Below are positions 1-9,364 of a stretch of DNA of 64,000 bases, piece by piece. The translations under genes were made by a program, and so were the position numbers. The stretch is taken from the NCBI RefSeq assembly GCF_004137765.1, contig NZ_NOIS01000005.1:310001-374000 (forward strand), written 5' to 3'. Origin of the DNA: Rothia uropygialis. GTDB taxonomy: Bacteria > Actinomycetota > Actinomycetes > Actinomycetales > Micrococcaceae. Position 1 is the first letter of the stretch, and each line of letters starts with the position of its first letter. The notes under the pieces were generated by a model, which searched no databases, was not told the DNA's origin, and was given only the letters and a program-made list of their open reading frames with translations.

Positions 1-64
1 GGGATCGGCCGTCTTGAAAAGTCTCTCCTCTGAAGTTTTCCTCAGAGGTACTAGATTGGAAGTT

Positions 65-3000
65 ATGCCATTTCCCGCTCAGCAGATGCCGGTATCTGTC
101 GCGCAGATCATCAAAGCAGTCGGCCACAACGCGTTTGGCCGAGGCGAGCGCTACTACCGCGCGGGCAAAGTGCTGTCCGCCGCCTACGACGCCGATAGCC
201 TGACGTTCTCGTCCAAGGTTTCCGGCAGCGAGCGGCACACCTATTCACAGACCGTCATCTTTCCCGAAGAGACGAGCCCTCACTCGGCGCCTTTCCACTC
301 TTTCTGTTCGTGCCCGGTGGGAACCAATTGCAAGCACGTGGTCGCCGCGCTCCTGGGCTGGTTTCACGAAGGGGGCTGGGGCGCTCCCTCGGAGTCGCAG
401 CCCATTCGGTCTGCTTCCCAGGCAGATCATGAGGATCCGAGCCCGACGTCGCACAGTGATTCCGTGCCTGAAGCCGTCAAGCGGTGGTCCGAGGACTCCG
501 GCGTGTCCTTGCCTGCCTCGGCACTGGAGACCTTCACCAGTTTCAAGAAGAGCGGCAACTCGAGCGAGGCGCCCTCGAATCGCGCCTTGGGTGACATGCA
601 GTCCTCGTGGCGCCGCCAAATGACCAGGGCGCTTCAGTCGCAACGGTCCTTCGGGAGCCAGCACACGAATCCGGTTCCCAGCGCGCTCGACCTCGACGTC
701 GAGGTACCTCAGCATTACTGGTTCGGTCGCCAGTCCAGCGATTCGCCGGCGCCGGTTCGGCTCACCGCCCGCCCTCTGAAATTGGGTACTCGGGGCCGCT
801 GGATCAAGGGGGGACTGAATTGGAACGTCTTCTCGGGATCTCCCCAGCAAGATGTTGGTATACCTCCGGAGCACGCAGCCTGGTTCCGCGAATTCTATTC
901 CGTGGTACAGCCCGACCAGAATATGTACGCTTCGACGCACGATTACGTTTCGCTGGACCACGTCTCCTCGCCTCTCATGTGGGACCTCTTGGAGAGAGCT
1001 GCGGGGTTGGGCATCGCGCTGCTGGTCCGCGGCAGGCCGGTCACCGTCGGGCTCGCCCCCGAAACCCGACTCGAATTGCGCGTAGGACGGAACGAAGCCG
1101 GCGGTTTGGATGTTTCTCCGGGGTTCCGGTTGGTTATCGACGGGGAGACCCCTTCGACCAACTGGGTCCCCGCAAGCTCCGTTTTTCCACTGGGCAATAC
1201 TCACGCACCCCAGGCGTATTTTGCCTTGGGCGGAACGCTGCACACGGAGTACATCAGAGACGCCGAGGCGTCATCGGCCTGGGGAAGCACACGGCCAAGT
1301 CCCCTCCCCGATCTGGCCGCCGCAGCCTTGGAAGAAGATTGGGTCTCGGAAGACACTGAGCTTCTCTTCATGCCTCTCTCGGAAACGCCCAGCCAACTGG
1401 CCCGATCGATCGCCGAGGACGGTGGTCTGGCCATCCCCGAGCCGGATGTTCGGGATTTCGCCGAAGACTTCTATCCCCAGATTGCGCGCCGGGTTCCGAT
1501 TTTCGCGGACGGTAACGCCGCATCCGCCCTCCCCGAGGTCCAAGAACCCGAGCTGATTTTCGAGGTGGCTTTCGACGGGAGCGAGTCGGATCCGGAGGGT
1601 GTCTCCATTTTTCCGGCCTCGTCCGACTGGTACTGGAGTTATCCCGAGTCGCCCATCGTATGGCCGGATGATCTGAGTGAAGATCCGGAGAATCTGCACT
1701 CCGAAGGGGGCGAAGGTCAGGGGCGGATTCGTGTCCCGGTCGGCGTCGGACACCCGGATCCGTTCCGCGAGGTCAGGGACAACGAACTCGAGCATTCGGT
1801 GATTTCGGAAGTCCGTCGCGCTTTGCCCGAAATTCCGTTCCGGCAGACACGCGTGTCTGGCTGGGAGACTCACGACCTTGTCGAACGGGTCATCCCTGCC
1901 GTCGAGGCCGTGCCGCACGCAACGGTGGTGGTCCACGGCGAACTCCCGGAATTCAAGTCCCTCGATTCGGATGCGCAGATCACGGTCTCGGTCGAGTCCA
2001 CGGGCGACCGGGACTGGTTCGACCTCGGGGTCACGGTTCGTGCCGGTGGCTGGTATGTCCCCTTCGCGGACATCTTCCGGGCTCTCGACTCGGGGCAAAA
2101 GCATCTGCTGCTCGGCGACGGCTCCTATTTCCGGCTGGACCGCCCCGAATTCCACAAGCTTCGTGATCTGATCTCGGAGGCTCGTCAACTGCAGGACCAG
2201 TCCGCGCCGCTGCAAATCAGCCGGCACCAGGCCGGTCTGTGGGAGGATCTCGAGGACCTGGCGACGGACGTCCACGTCGCCGAAGAGTGGAATCAGTCTG
2301 TCCAGGCCCTTCTCGAACTCGAGGAGATTCCGCCCGTGGAACTTCCCGCGGACCTGACGGCCACGCTTCGTCCCTACCAGCTCGAAGGCTTCCGGTGGCT
2401 CTCTTTCCTCTACGACCATCGCCTGGGCGGGATCCTGGCGGACGATATGGGGCTCGGGAAGACCGTGCAGACGATCGCCATGTTCCTGCACGCTTTCGAG
2501 GTATTCCGCCGGGAACGCTCCGGCGCCGCCACCCGGCCGCGATTCCTCGTCGTTGCGCCCACATCGGTCGCCCCGAACTGGGAACGTGAGATCCAGAGGT
2601 TTGCTCCGTCGTTGTCGACGGCACTCGTGAGTACTTCCTCCGCCAAGGCCAAGAAAACCGTGGCGGACAGAACCCAAGGCGCCGATGTCGTCATCACCTC
2701 GTATGCGCTGTTGAGACTCGACGAAGGCCAATACAACGAGCTGGGGTTGACCGGGCTGGTGCTCGACGAAGCCCAATTCATCAAAAATGCCAAGACCAAG
2801 GCTCACCGAATTGCGCGTGAACTGTCCGCGCCCTTCAAATTGGTCGTCACGGGCACACCGATGGAGAACGATCTGATGGAACTGTGGTCGATGTTCTCCA
2901 TCGCGGCCCCCGGTCTTTTCCCGTCGGCCAGGAAATTCCGGGACAACTATGCCAAACCCATCACCAACAGCGAGGACCCCCAGGCGCTGCCGAGGCTGCG

Positions 3001-3775
3001 CAAAAGGGTTCGCCCGCTCATGATGCGGCGCACCAAAGAACTTGTCGCCGCGGAGCTTCCCGAGAAGCAAGAACACCGGGTTGATCTGGCGCTTTCCGAG
3101 GACCACCGCCAGGTCTACGACACACGTCTTCAGCGCGAACGCCAGAAAATTCTCGGTCTGCTCCAGGACATGGACAAGAACCGGTTCACCATATTCCAGT
3201 CGCTCACGATGCTTCGGCGGCTCTCCCTGGCGGCGAGCCTCGTGGACGAAGAACAGGAACATGTCGACTCGGCGAAATTGACCTATTTGCGTGAGCAATT
3301 GCCGGAAATCATCGAGGACGGCCACCGGGCGCTGGTTTTCAGCCAATTCACGAGCTTCCTGAAATTGATCGCGAAAGTGCTCGAAGAAGAAGGAATTCCG
3401 TATTTGTACCTGGACGGGTCGACGCGTAACCGCGGAGCGATCTTGGACGCGTTCAACCGCGGCGAAGCACCGATCTTCTTGATCAGCCTCAAAGCGGGCG
3501 GATTCGGTCTGAACCTGACCGCCGCGGACTACTGCTTCATCATGGATCCCTGGTGGAATCCCGCGGCCGAGGCCCAGGCCGTGGACCGCACGCACCGCAT
3601 CGGCCAGAAGCGCAACGTCATGGTCTACCGGCTCGTCTCCGCAGGGACCATTGAAGAGAAGGTCATGGACCTCAAGGAGTCCAAGGCAGCCCTGTTCAAC
3701 GCCGTCATGGACGAGGGCGAGGTCTTCTCCTCCGCGCTGGGTGCCGATGAAATCAGGGGCCTGATTGAGAGCTGA
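65..3775 (+). CDS. SWIM zinc-finger SNF2/SWI2-family DNA helicase (HepA-like)
   Basis: A cytoplasmic ATP-dependent DNA translocase/remodeller of about 1236 residues. A SWIM zinc finger lies near the N terminus (C81-x-C83 ... C89-x-H91, in FCSCPVGTNCKH). A long, poorly conserved middle region follows, then a complete SNF2 ATPase: Walker A DDMGLGKT with K799, DEAQ box near D901, VVTGTPMEND (motif III), and C-terminal helicase motifs including LISLKAGGFGLNLT and DRTHRIGQ. The frame stays open to the window edge. I prefer ATG at 65 because the bases before it carry a hairpin (CCTCTGA at 27-33 pairing with TCAGAGG at 42-48) and look non-coding; a TTG at 14 or a start left of the window is possible. 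The family is typical of actinobacteria and its precise substrate is not established. Confidence 0.9.
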   Translation: MPFPAQQMPVSVAQIIKAVGHNAFGRGERYYRAGKVLSAAYDADSLTFSSKVSGSERHTYSQTVIFPEETSPHSAPFHSFCSCPVGTNCKHVVAALLGWFHEGGWGAPSESQPIRSASQADHEDPSPTSHSDSVPEAVKRWSEDSGVSLPASALETFTSFKKSGNSSEAPSNRALGDMQSSWRRQMTRALQSQRSFGSQHTNPVPSALDLDVEVPQHYWFGRQSSDSPAPVRLTARPLKLGTRGRWIKGGLNWNVFSGSPQQDVGIPPEHAAWFREFYSVVQPDQNMYASTHDYVSLDHVSSPLMWDLLERAAGLGIALLVRGRPVTVGLAPETRLELRVGRNEAGGLDVSPGFRLVIDGETPSTNWVPASSVFPLGNTHAPQAYFALGGTLHTEYIRDAEASSAWGSTRPSPLPDLAAAALEEDWVSEDTELLFMPLSETPSQLARSIAEDGGLAIPEPDVRDFAEDFYPQIARRVPIFADGNAASALPEVQEPELIFEVAFDGSESDPEGVSIFPASSDWYWSYPESPIVWPDDLSEDPENLHSEGGEGQGRIRVPVGVGHPDPFREVRDNELEHSVISEVRRALPEIPFRQTRVSGWETHDLVERVIPAVEAVPHATVVVHGELPEFKSLDSDAQITVSVESTGDRDWFDLGVTVRAGGWYVPFADIFRALDSGQKHLLLGDGSYFRLDRPEFHKLRDLISEARQLQDQSAPLQISRHQAGLWEDLEDLATDVHVAEEWNQSVQALLELEEIPPVELPADLTATLRPYQLEGFRWLSFLYDHRLGGILADDMGLGKTVQTIAMFLHAFEVFRRERSGAATRPRFLVVAPTSVAPNWEREIQRFAPSLSTALVSTSSAKAKKTVADRTQGADVVITSYALLRLDEGQYNELGLTGLVLDEAQFIKNAKTKAHRIARELSAPFKLVVTGTPMENDLMELWSMFSIAAPGLFPSARKFRDNYAKPITNSEDPQALPRLRKRVRPLMMRRTKELVAAELPEKQEHRVDLALSEDHRQVYDTRLQRERQKILGLLQDMDKNRFTIFQSLTMLRRLSLAASLVDEEQEHVDSAKLTYLREQLPEIIEDGHRALVFSQFTSFLKLIAKVLEEEGIPYLYLDGSTRNRGAILDAFNRGEAPIFLISLKAGGFGLNLTAADYCFIMDPWWNPAAEAQAVDRTHRIGQKRNVMVYRLVSAGTIEEKVMDLKESKAALFNAVMDEGEVFSSALGADEIRGLIES

Positions 3776-3860
3776 GAGCCGACGACGAAGCCCTGTTCTC
3801 GCGCAATAGCCCTTGTCAAATAAACAGTGTTAACTCGGCCAAGTACCGATGTTCACGCGT

Positions 3861-3888
3861 ATGGGTTAATGTTGATCCGGTTACCCAT
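3861..3888. promoter_or_regulatory. Inverted repeat upstream of the betaine operon
   Basis: ATGGGT at 3861-3866 is repeated inverted as ACCCAT at 3883-3888, separated by 16 bases, about 40 bases before the betT start. The position suits an operator. No BetI-type repressor gene lies in the window, so the binding protein is unknown. The arms are short. Confidence 0.3.
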
Positions 3889-3927
3889 CAGTAAACTTAT
3901 GATTACGTTACCGATCGCTGAGACTCT

Positions 3928-6171
3928 ATGAACACAACTGAACAGACCGAGACTTTATCCGAAGAATTGAGCGAGCTCACCGGGAGCGAGTCCAACCCCC
4001 ACTCCCCGACCGGCACCGAACGGTATGCGCCCAGCAAGACCAATTGGAAGGTCTTCTTGGGTGCGGCCCTCGGAACCCTGCTGATCTCTCTCTGGGCGCT
4101 CATCTCCCCCGACTCCGCTAGTTCGGTTCTCGGAACCGTGGTTGCCTGGGTTTCCCAGAATTTCGGTTGGTTCTACATTCTCACCGGAACCGTGGTCCTG
4201 GTTTTCATTGTGATCGTTGCCGCGAGCAAACAAGGAAAGATTCGGCTGGGCCCGGACCATTCCAGGCCTCAATTTCCTCTCTTCTCGTGGGCGGCCATGC
4301 TATTCGCGGCCGGTATCGGGGTGGACTTGATGTTCTATTCGGTCCTCGAACCAGTCACGCAGTATTACACCCCCGCCCAGGGAAACGGCGAATCCGCCGA
4401 GGCCGCACGCCAAGCCGTCGTCTGGACCCTGTTCCACTACGGCCTGACCGGTTGGGGCATGTACGCCCTCATGGGCCTCGCCTTCGGGTATTTCGCGTAC
4501 CGTTTCAACTTGCCGTTGTCGATCCGTTCGGCGCTGTACCCCATTATTGGCAAGCGCATCAAGGGAGCCGCGGGCGACGCCGTCGACATCGCCGCTCTGC
4601 TCGGCACCATTTTCGGGGTCGCGACGTCGCTCGGGATCGGCGTCGTGCAGATCAACTACGGCCTACAATTCCTCTTCGACGTCCCGCAGGGAGTCGGCGT
4701 ACAGGCGGGTCTCATCGCGGTGTCCGTGCTGATGGCCATAGCTTCGGCCGTATCCGGTGTGGACAAGGGGATTCGACGCTTGTCCGAGCTGAACATCTAC
4801 TTGGCCATCGCCTTGCTGCTGTACATCCTAGTCTTTGGGGACACCGATTTCCTGATGAACGGCCTGATCATGAACATGGGCGACTACCTCAGCCGGTTCC
4901 CCAGTATGACGCTGGACGCGATGGCCTTCGACCATCCGAGCGACTGGATGAACACATGGACCCTGTTCTTCTGGGCCTGGTGGGTCGCCTGGTCCCCCTT
5001 CGTGGGACTGTTCCTCGCCCGCATTTCACGCGGCCGCACCATCCGGCAGTTCGTGGTGGGCACCCTGACCATTCCTTTCGCTTTCATTCTGATCTGGATC
5101 TCGATCTTCGGTAACTCCGCGCTGAACCTGATCTACGAGCAAAAGGATTCGGCCTTCGGAGAGACGATCATGAACACCCCGGAGCAGGCTTTCTATACCT
5201 TGCTCGCCCAGTATCCGGGTGCAACCGCGGCCGCTGCCGTCGCGACTTTCACGGGGCTGCTGTTCTATGTCACGAGCGCCGATTCGGGCGCGCTCGTGAT
5301 GTCGAACTTCGCCTCGACCATCGAGGACCCGAATGAGGACGGCCCGAAGTGGATGCGCATTTTCTGGGCTGCGGCTACGGGCCTGTTGACGCTGGCTATG
5401 CTGCTGATCGGCGGAATAGCAACCCTGCAGTCGGCAACCATCGTCTTCGGTCTGCCCTTCGCGATCGTCCTCTATCTGGTGATGTTCGGCCTGTGGAAGG
5501 CGCTCCGCGTGGAGAGCGCGGACATGGCTTCCCGCGATGCCGCCTACGCCGGTGTTCGGGCAGCGAATCGCGCGATGTCGATCGAGCCGTCTTCCTCGAC
5601 CCGCAGCTGGCGCCAGCGCTTGACCCGATCCGTCTCCTATCCCGGTCAGAAGGCGACGACCCGATACGTGCAGAGCGTCGTTTCCCCGGCGCTGGAGGAA
5701 GTCTGCGAAGCCTTGCGGACCGAAGGCGTGGACGCGGTCGTCGAGCGCGGTGTCGACCCTGCGACCACGATTCCTTACGTGACGCTGACGGAGAAGATGG
5801 ATGGTGAACGCGACTTCACCTACCAGGTCTACCCGGTCGCTTGGCCCACTCCGAGTTATCTCCTCAACCCCGCCAAGACCGAGGACAATTACTATCGCTT
5901 GGAGCCTTTCGCCCTGACCGGTTCCCGAGGCTATGACGTCTACGGATACACGAAGGAGCAACTCATTCACGACGTTCTGGACAACCACGAGCGCCATATC
6001 GAATTCATTCGCATCAGTGGGCCGACCGTCGAAGAGGCGGGCTCGACCGAAATCATCGGTTCTTCCGTCGCGACGACGGACTGGTCCATGGATTTCACAG
6101 CCCCGCAAGACATCCCGGTGACCGACCAAGAGGCGCCGGAGAAATCTCCCGCAGAGGAAGGAACGAAGTGA
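3928..6171 (+). CDS. betT: BCCT-family choline/betaine transporter
   Basis: A secondary transporter of the betaine/carnitine/choline family, 747 residues, in the cytoplasmic membrane. After a roughly 45-residue hydrophilic N terminus there are about twelve hydrophobic segments, including the Trp-rich BCCT signature (FFWAWWVAWSPFVGLFLARI). From about residue 540 a hydrophilic tail of some 200 residues follows, as in BetT proteins with an osmosensory cytoplasmic domain. Its stop overlaps the start of betB by four bases (GTGA) and betA follows, so choline is the most likely substrate. This is the first gene of the bet operon. Confidence 0.92.
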   Translation: MNTTEQTETLSEELSELTGSESNPHSPTGTERYAPSKTNWKVFLGAALGTLLISLWALISPDSASSVLGTVVAWVSQNFGWFYILTGTVVLVFIVIVAASKQGKIRLGPDHSRPQFPLFSWAAMLFAAGIGVDLMFYSVLEPVTQYYTPAQGNGESAEAARQAVVWTLFHYGLTGWGMYALMGLAFGYFAYRFNLPLSIRSALYPIIGKRIKGAAGDAVDIAALLGTIFGVATSLGIGVVQINYGLQFLFDVPQGVGVQAGLIAVSVLMAIASAVSGVDKGIRRLSELNIYLAIALLLYILVFGDTDFLMNGLIMNMGDYLSRFPSMTLDAMAFDHPSDWMNTWTLFFWAWWVAWSPFVGLFLARISRGRTIRQFVVGTLTIPFAFILIWISIFGNSALNLIYEQKDSAFGETIMNTPEQAFYTLLAQYPGATAAAAVATFTGLLFYVTSADSGALVMSNFASTIEDPNEDGPKWMRIFWAAATGLLTLAMLLIGGIATLQSATIVFGLPFAIVLYLVMFGLWKALRVESADMASRDAAYAGVRAANRAMSIEPSSSTRSWRQRLTRSVSYPGQKATTRYVQSVVSPALEEVCEALRTEGVDAVVERGVDPATTIPYVTLTEKMDGERDFTYQVYPVAWPTPSYLLNPAKTEDNYYRLEPFALTGSRGYDVYGYTKEQLIHDVLDNHERHIEFIRISGPTVEEAGSTEIIGSSVATTDWSMDFTAPQDIPVTDQEAPEKSPAEEGTK

Positions 6172-7643
6172 GCAATACGCTGTACATCAACGGCAAGTGG
6201 GTCTCCGCGCAGAATGGCGGAACCCGAAAGATTGTCTGCCCGGCCGACGGTTCCGAGGTCGGAGTCGTTGCGGAAGCGACGTCGGCCGACACCGAGTCGG
6301 CAATCGCGGCGGCCCGCCGCGCCTTCGACGAAGGGGCGTGGGGGGCCACCGCACCCGAACGCGGCGATTTCCTGCTCGAGGTCGCCCAGCAGTTGCGGGA
6401 ACGCAAGGACGAATTTGCCCGCGCCGAATCCCTGGACACCGGGAAGCGGTTGGTCGAGTCCGAACTGGACATGGACGACATCGTGGCTTGTTTCCAGTAC
6501 TACGGCAAGGTCGCAGGACAGGACGCGGGTCGGGTCGTGGATGCCGGCGATCCCAACGTCTCCTCGCGGGTGGTGACCGAGCCGGTGGGTGTGTGCGGCA
6601 TGATCACGCCGTGGAACTACCCGTTGCTCCAGGTCGCCTGGAAGGTTGCTCCAGCGCTGGCCGCGGGCAATACATTCATCCTCAAGCCCGCGGAGTTGAC
6701 TCCCCACACCGCGATTCTGCTCCTGGACGTACTGGACAAGCTCGGTCTGCCCGCGGGCGTCGGAAACCTGGTTCTGGGGGCTGGCGCCGAGGCCGGGGCA
6801 CCGCTCTCCTCGCATCCGGACGTGGACCTGATTTCCTTCACGGGAGGTCTGGTGACCGGGCGCAAGATCGCCGAAGCTGCCGCCGCGACCGTCAAGAAGG
6901 TCGCGTTGGAACTGGGAGGCAAGAACCCGAATGTGATCTTCGCGGATGCGGACTTCGATGCCGCGGTGGACAACGCCCTCAACGGCGCTTTCGTGCACTC
7001 CGGCCAGGTTTGCTCCGCCGGTGCACGCATCGTCGTCGAGGAGTCGATCGCCGAGAAGTTCACATTGGAGCTCGTCCGCCGCGCGGAGAACATCCGTATC
7101 GGCGGTCCCTTCGATGACAAAGCCGAAACCGGCGCCCTGATCTCCGAACAGCATCGCCAGAAAGTCACCGACTACGTCCAGGCAGGAGTCGAAGAAGGCG
7201 CCCGTATTCGTTGCGGTGGTGAATGGGCCACAGACGGCGAACTGGCCAAGGGGTATTTCTACAAGCCGACCATCATCGACCAGGTCGAGCGCGGGATGTC
7301 TGTGGTGCGCGACGAGGCCTTCGGCCCGGTCGTGACCATCGAGACCTTCTCCACCGAAGACGAGGCCGTGGCAACCGCGAACGATACCTTCTACGGTCTG
7401 GCGGGTGCCGTCTGGACCCAGGACGCCGGCAAGGCCGAGCGCATCGCCTCGCGGTTGCGCCACGGAACCATTTGGATCAACGATTTCCACCCGTACCTGC
7501 CGCAGGCCGAATGGGGCGGAATGAAGCAGTCCGGTGTGGGACGCGAACTCGGCCTGCACGGCCTCGGTGAGTACCAGGAAACCAAGCACATCTACCACAA
7601 CACGGCCCCGGCCGTGACCGGCTGGTTCAGCGACTCCGAGTAA
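6168..7643 (+). CDS. betB: Betaine-aldehyde dehydrogenase
   Basis: An NAD(P)-dependent aldehyde dehydrogenase of 491 residues that oxidises betaine aldehyde to glycine betaine. Family features are visible: PWNYP near the N-terminal third, the general-base motif LELGGKNP, and the catalytic cysteine C282 in SGQVCSAGAR. The start is a GTG overlapping the betT stop (GTGA), indicating translational coupling. Length and motifs fit BetB, and the neighbours (choline transporter before, choline dehydrogenase after) make that assignment far more likely than another ALDH specificity. Confidence 0.93.
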   Translation: MSNTLYINGKWVSAQNGGTRKIVCPADGSEVGVVAEATSADTESAIAAARRAFDEGAWGATAPERGDFLLEVAQQLRERKDEFARAESLDTGKRLVESELDMDDIVACFQYYGKVAGQDAGRVVDAGDPNVSSRVVTEPVGVCGMITPWNYPLLQVAWKVAPALAAGNTFILKPAELTPHTAILLLDVLDKLGLPAGVGNLVLGAGAEAGAPLSSHPDVDLISFTGGLVTGRKIAEAAAATVKKVALELGGKNPNVIFADADFDAAVDNALNGAFVHSGQVCSAGARIVVEESIAEKFTLELVRRAENIRIGGPFDDKAETGALISEQHRQKVTDYVQAGVEEGARIRCGGEWATDGELAKGYFYKPTIIDQVERGMSVVRDEAFGPVVTIETFSTEDEAVATANDTFYGLAGAVWTQDAGKAERIASRLRHGTIWINDFHPYLPQAEWGGMKQSGVGRELGLHGLGEYQETKHIYHNTAPAVTGWFSDSE

Positions 7644-7672
7644 AGATCTCCGACACGAGAGGAAACCAAGAT

Positions 7673-9268
7673 ATGACCGAAGTTCTGGAATTCGATTACA
7701 TCATCGTCGGGGGCGGATCCTCGGGTGCGGCGACCGCAGCCCGTTTGAGCGAGAAGAACCCGGAGGCCCAGGTCGCGCTGATCGAGGCCGGTCCGGACGA
7801 CGAGGGCATCGACGAGGTTCTGGCGCTCAACAGGTGGATGGAATTGCTCGAATCCGGCTACGACTGGGATTACCCGGTCGAGGAGCAGGAAAAGGGCAAT
7901 TCATTCATGCGGATGGCGCGGGCCAAGGTGCTCGGCGGTTGCTCGTCGCACAACTCCTGCATCGCGTTCTGGGCCCCGGAAGAGGACCTCAACGAGTGGG
8001 AAGACAAGTTCGGCGCCAAGGGGTGGGACGCCGAGAACGGGTTCCGCCTGTACAAACAGCTGGAGACGAACGAGGATGCCGGAAAGCCCGGCAATGAGCA
8101 CCACGGCGATTCGGGCCCCGTTCACCTGATGAACGTCCCACCCAAGGATCCCTGCGGCGTCGCACTCTTGGACGCGTGTGAACAGGCCGGGATTCCCCGG
8201 ACCCAATTCAACTCGGGCAAGACCGTGACGAACGGTGCGAATTTCTTCCAGATCAACCGCCGTGCGGACGGTACCCGTTCGTCGTCGGCGGTCTCCTACA
8301 TCCACCCGATCCGGGACCGGAAGAATTTCCACCTCATCACGGATACCCAGGTCAAGCGGGTCCTTTTCGACGAAGACAAGCGGGCCGTCGGCGTCGAGGT
8401 CGTGGACAATGCCTTCGCCGTCGCCAAGACCATCCACGCCCGCAAGGAGATCATTCTGTCCGCGGGTGCCGTGGATACGCCCAAGCTCCTGATGCTCTCG
8501 GGCATCGGCCCGGCCGAGCACCTGCGTGAGGTCGGTATCGAGGTCCTCCAGGACTCCCCGGGGGTGGGCGAGAACCTTCAGGATCACCCAGAGGCCGTTA
8601 TCCAGTGGGAAGCCAAGAAGCCGATGGTCACCGACTCGACGCAGTGGTGGGAAATCGGAATCTTCACGGAACTGGATGTGCCTTTCGAGGATGAGTTCCC
8701 CGGTCGACCGAATTTCATGATGCATTACGGTTCGGTGAACTTCGACATGCACACCCTCCGGCAGGGCTACCCCACAGGAGACAATGTCTTCTGCCTGACC
8801 CCGAACGTGCCTCACGCTCGCTCGCGCGGAACCGTTCGCCTGCGTTCCTTGGACTTCAGGGACAAGCCGAAGTTCGACCCGAAGTACTTCACGGATGAGG
8901 AGGGCTACGACATGGCGATCATGGTTGCGGGCATCCGAAAGGCCCGTGAGATCGCATCGCAGTCGGCCCTGGACGAGTGGCGCGGACGCGAACTCTTCCC
9001 CGGTGAAGACGTCCAGACCGACGAGGAGATCGCCGACTACGTCGCCAAGACCCACAACACCGTCTACCACCCCGTCGGGACGGTGCGTATGGGAGCCGAC
9101 GACGACATCGACTCTCCCCTGGATCCTCGTCTTCGCGTCAAGGGCGTGCAGGGGCTGCGCGTGGCCGATGCATCGGTCATGCCGGAGATTGTGGCCGTCA
9201 ATCCCAACATCACGTGCTTCATGATCGGCGAGCGCGCCGCCGAATTGGTCACGGAGGACAACGCCTAA
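7673..9268 (+). CDS. betA: Choline dehydrogenase (GMC oxidoreductase)
   Basis: An FAD-dependent GMC-family oxidoreductase of 531 residues that oxidises choline to betaine aldehyde. The N terminus has the dinucleotide-binding motif YIIVGGGSSGAATAARL. The GMC signature region ARAKVLGGCSSHN and the C-terminal active-site segment (NTVYHPVGTVRMG, with the catalytic histidine) are intact. It begins 29 bases after betB with a GAGAGGAAA ribosome site and ends the operon; the large inverted repeat at 9281-9343 follows. A related alcohol oxidase is possible on sequence alone, but the operon fixes the role. Confidence 0.92.
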   Translation: MTEVLEFDYIIVGGGSSGAATAARLSEKNPEAQVALIEAGPDDEGIDEVLALNRWMELLESGYDWDYPVEEQEKGNSFMRMARAKVLGGCSSHNSCIAFWAPEEDLNEWEDKFGAKGWDAENGFRLYKQLETNEDAGKPGNEHHGDSGPVHLMNVPPKDPCGVALLDACEQAGIPRTQFNSGKTVTNGANFFQINRRADGTRSSSAVSYIHPIRDRKNFHLITDTQVKRVLFDEDKRAVGVEVVDNAFAVAKTIHARKEIILSAGAVDTPKLLMLSGIGPAEHLREVGIEVLQDSPGVGENLQDHPEAVIQWEAKKPMVTDSTQWWEIGIFTELDVPFEDEFPGRPNFMMHYGSVNFDMHTLRQGYPTGDNVFCLTPNVPHARSRGTVRLRSLDFRDKPKFDPKYFTDEEGYDMAIMVAGIRKAREIASQSALDEWRGRELFPGEDVQTDEEIADYVAKTHNTVYHPVGTVRMGADDDIDSPLDPRLRVKGVQGLRVADASVMPEIVAVNPNITCFMIGERAAELVTEDNA

Positions 9269-9280
9269 ATCGCGTAATCT

Positions 9281-9343
9281 CCGCGAGGTGGCACTTTTGC
9301 CCGGCGCAGGCCGCCTGCACGAGGCCCATGTGCCACCTCGCGG
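9281..9343. terminator. Nested inverted repeat between convergent genes
   Basis: A perfect 14-base inverted repeat (CCGCGAGGTGGCAC at 9281-9294, GTGCCACCTCGCGG at 9330-9343) encloses a second small hairpin (GCAGG-CCG-CCTGC). It sits between the convergent ends of betA and the MFS gene, so a bidirectional terminator is the natural reading. There is no clear T tract. Confidence 0.6.
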
Positions 9344-9364
9344 CACCAGCCGCCCCGGTGCGCG

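Noticed and set aside
1271-3595. Long open frame antisense to the SNF2 helicase
   Set aside because: It mirrors the codon bias of the real gene on the other strand and encodes an Arg/Gly-rich sequence without any motif.
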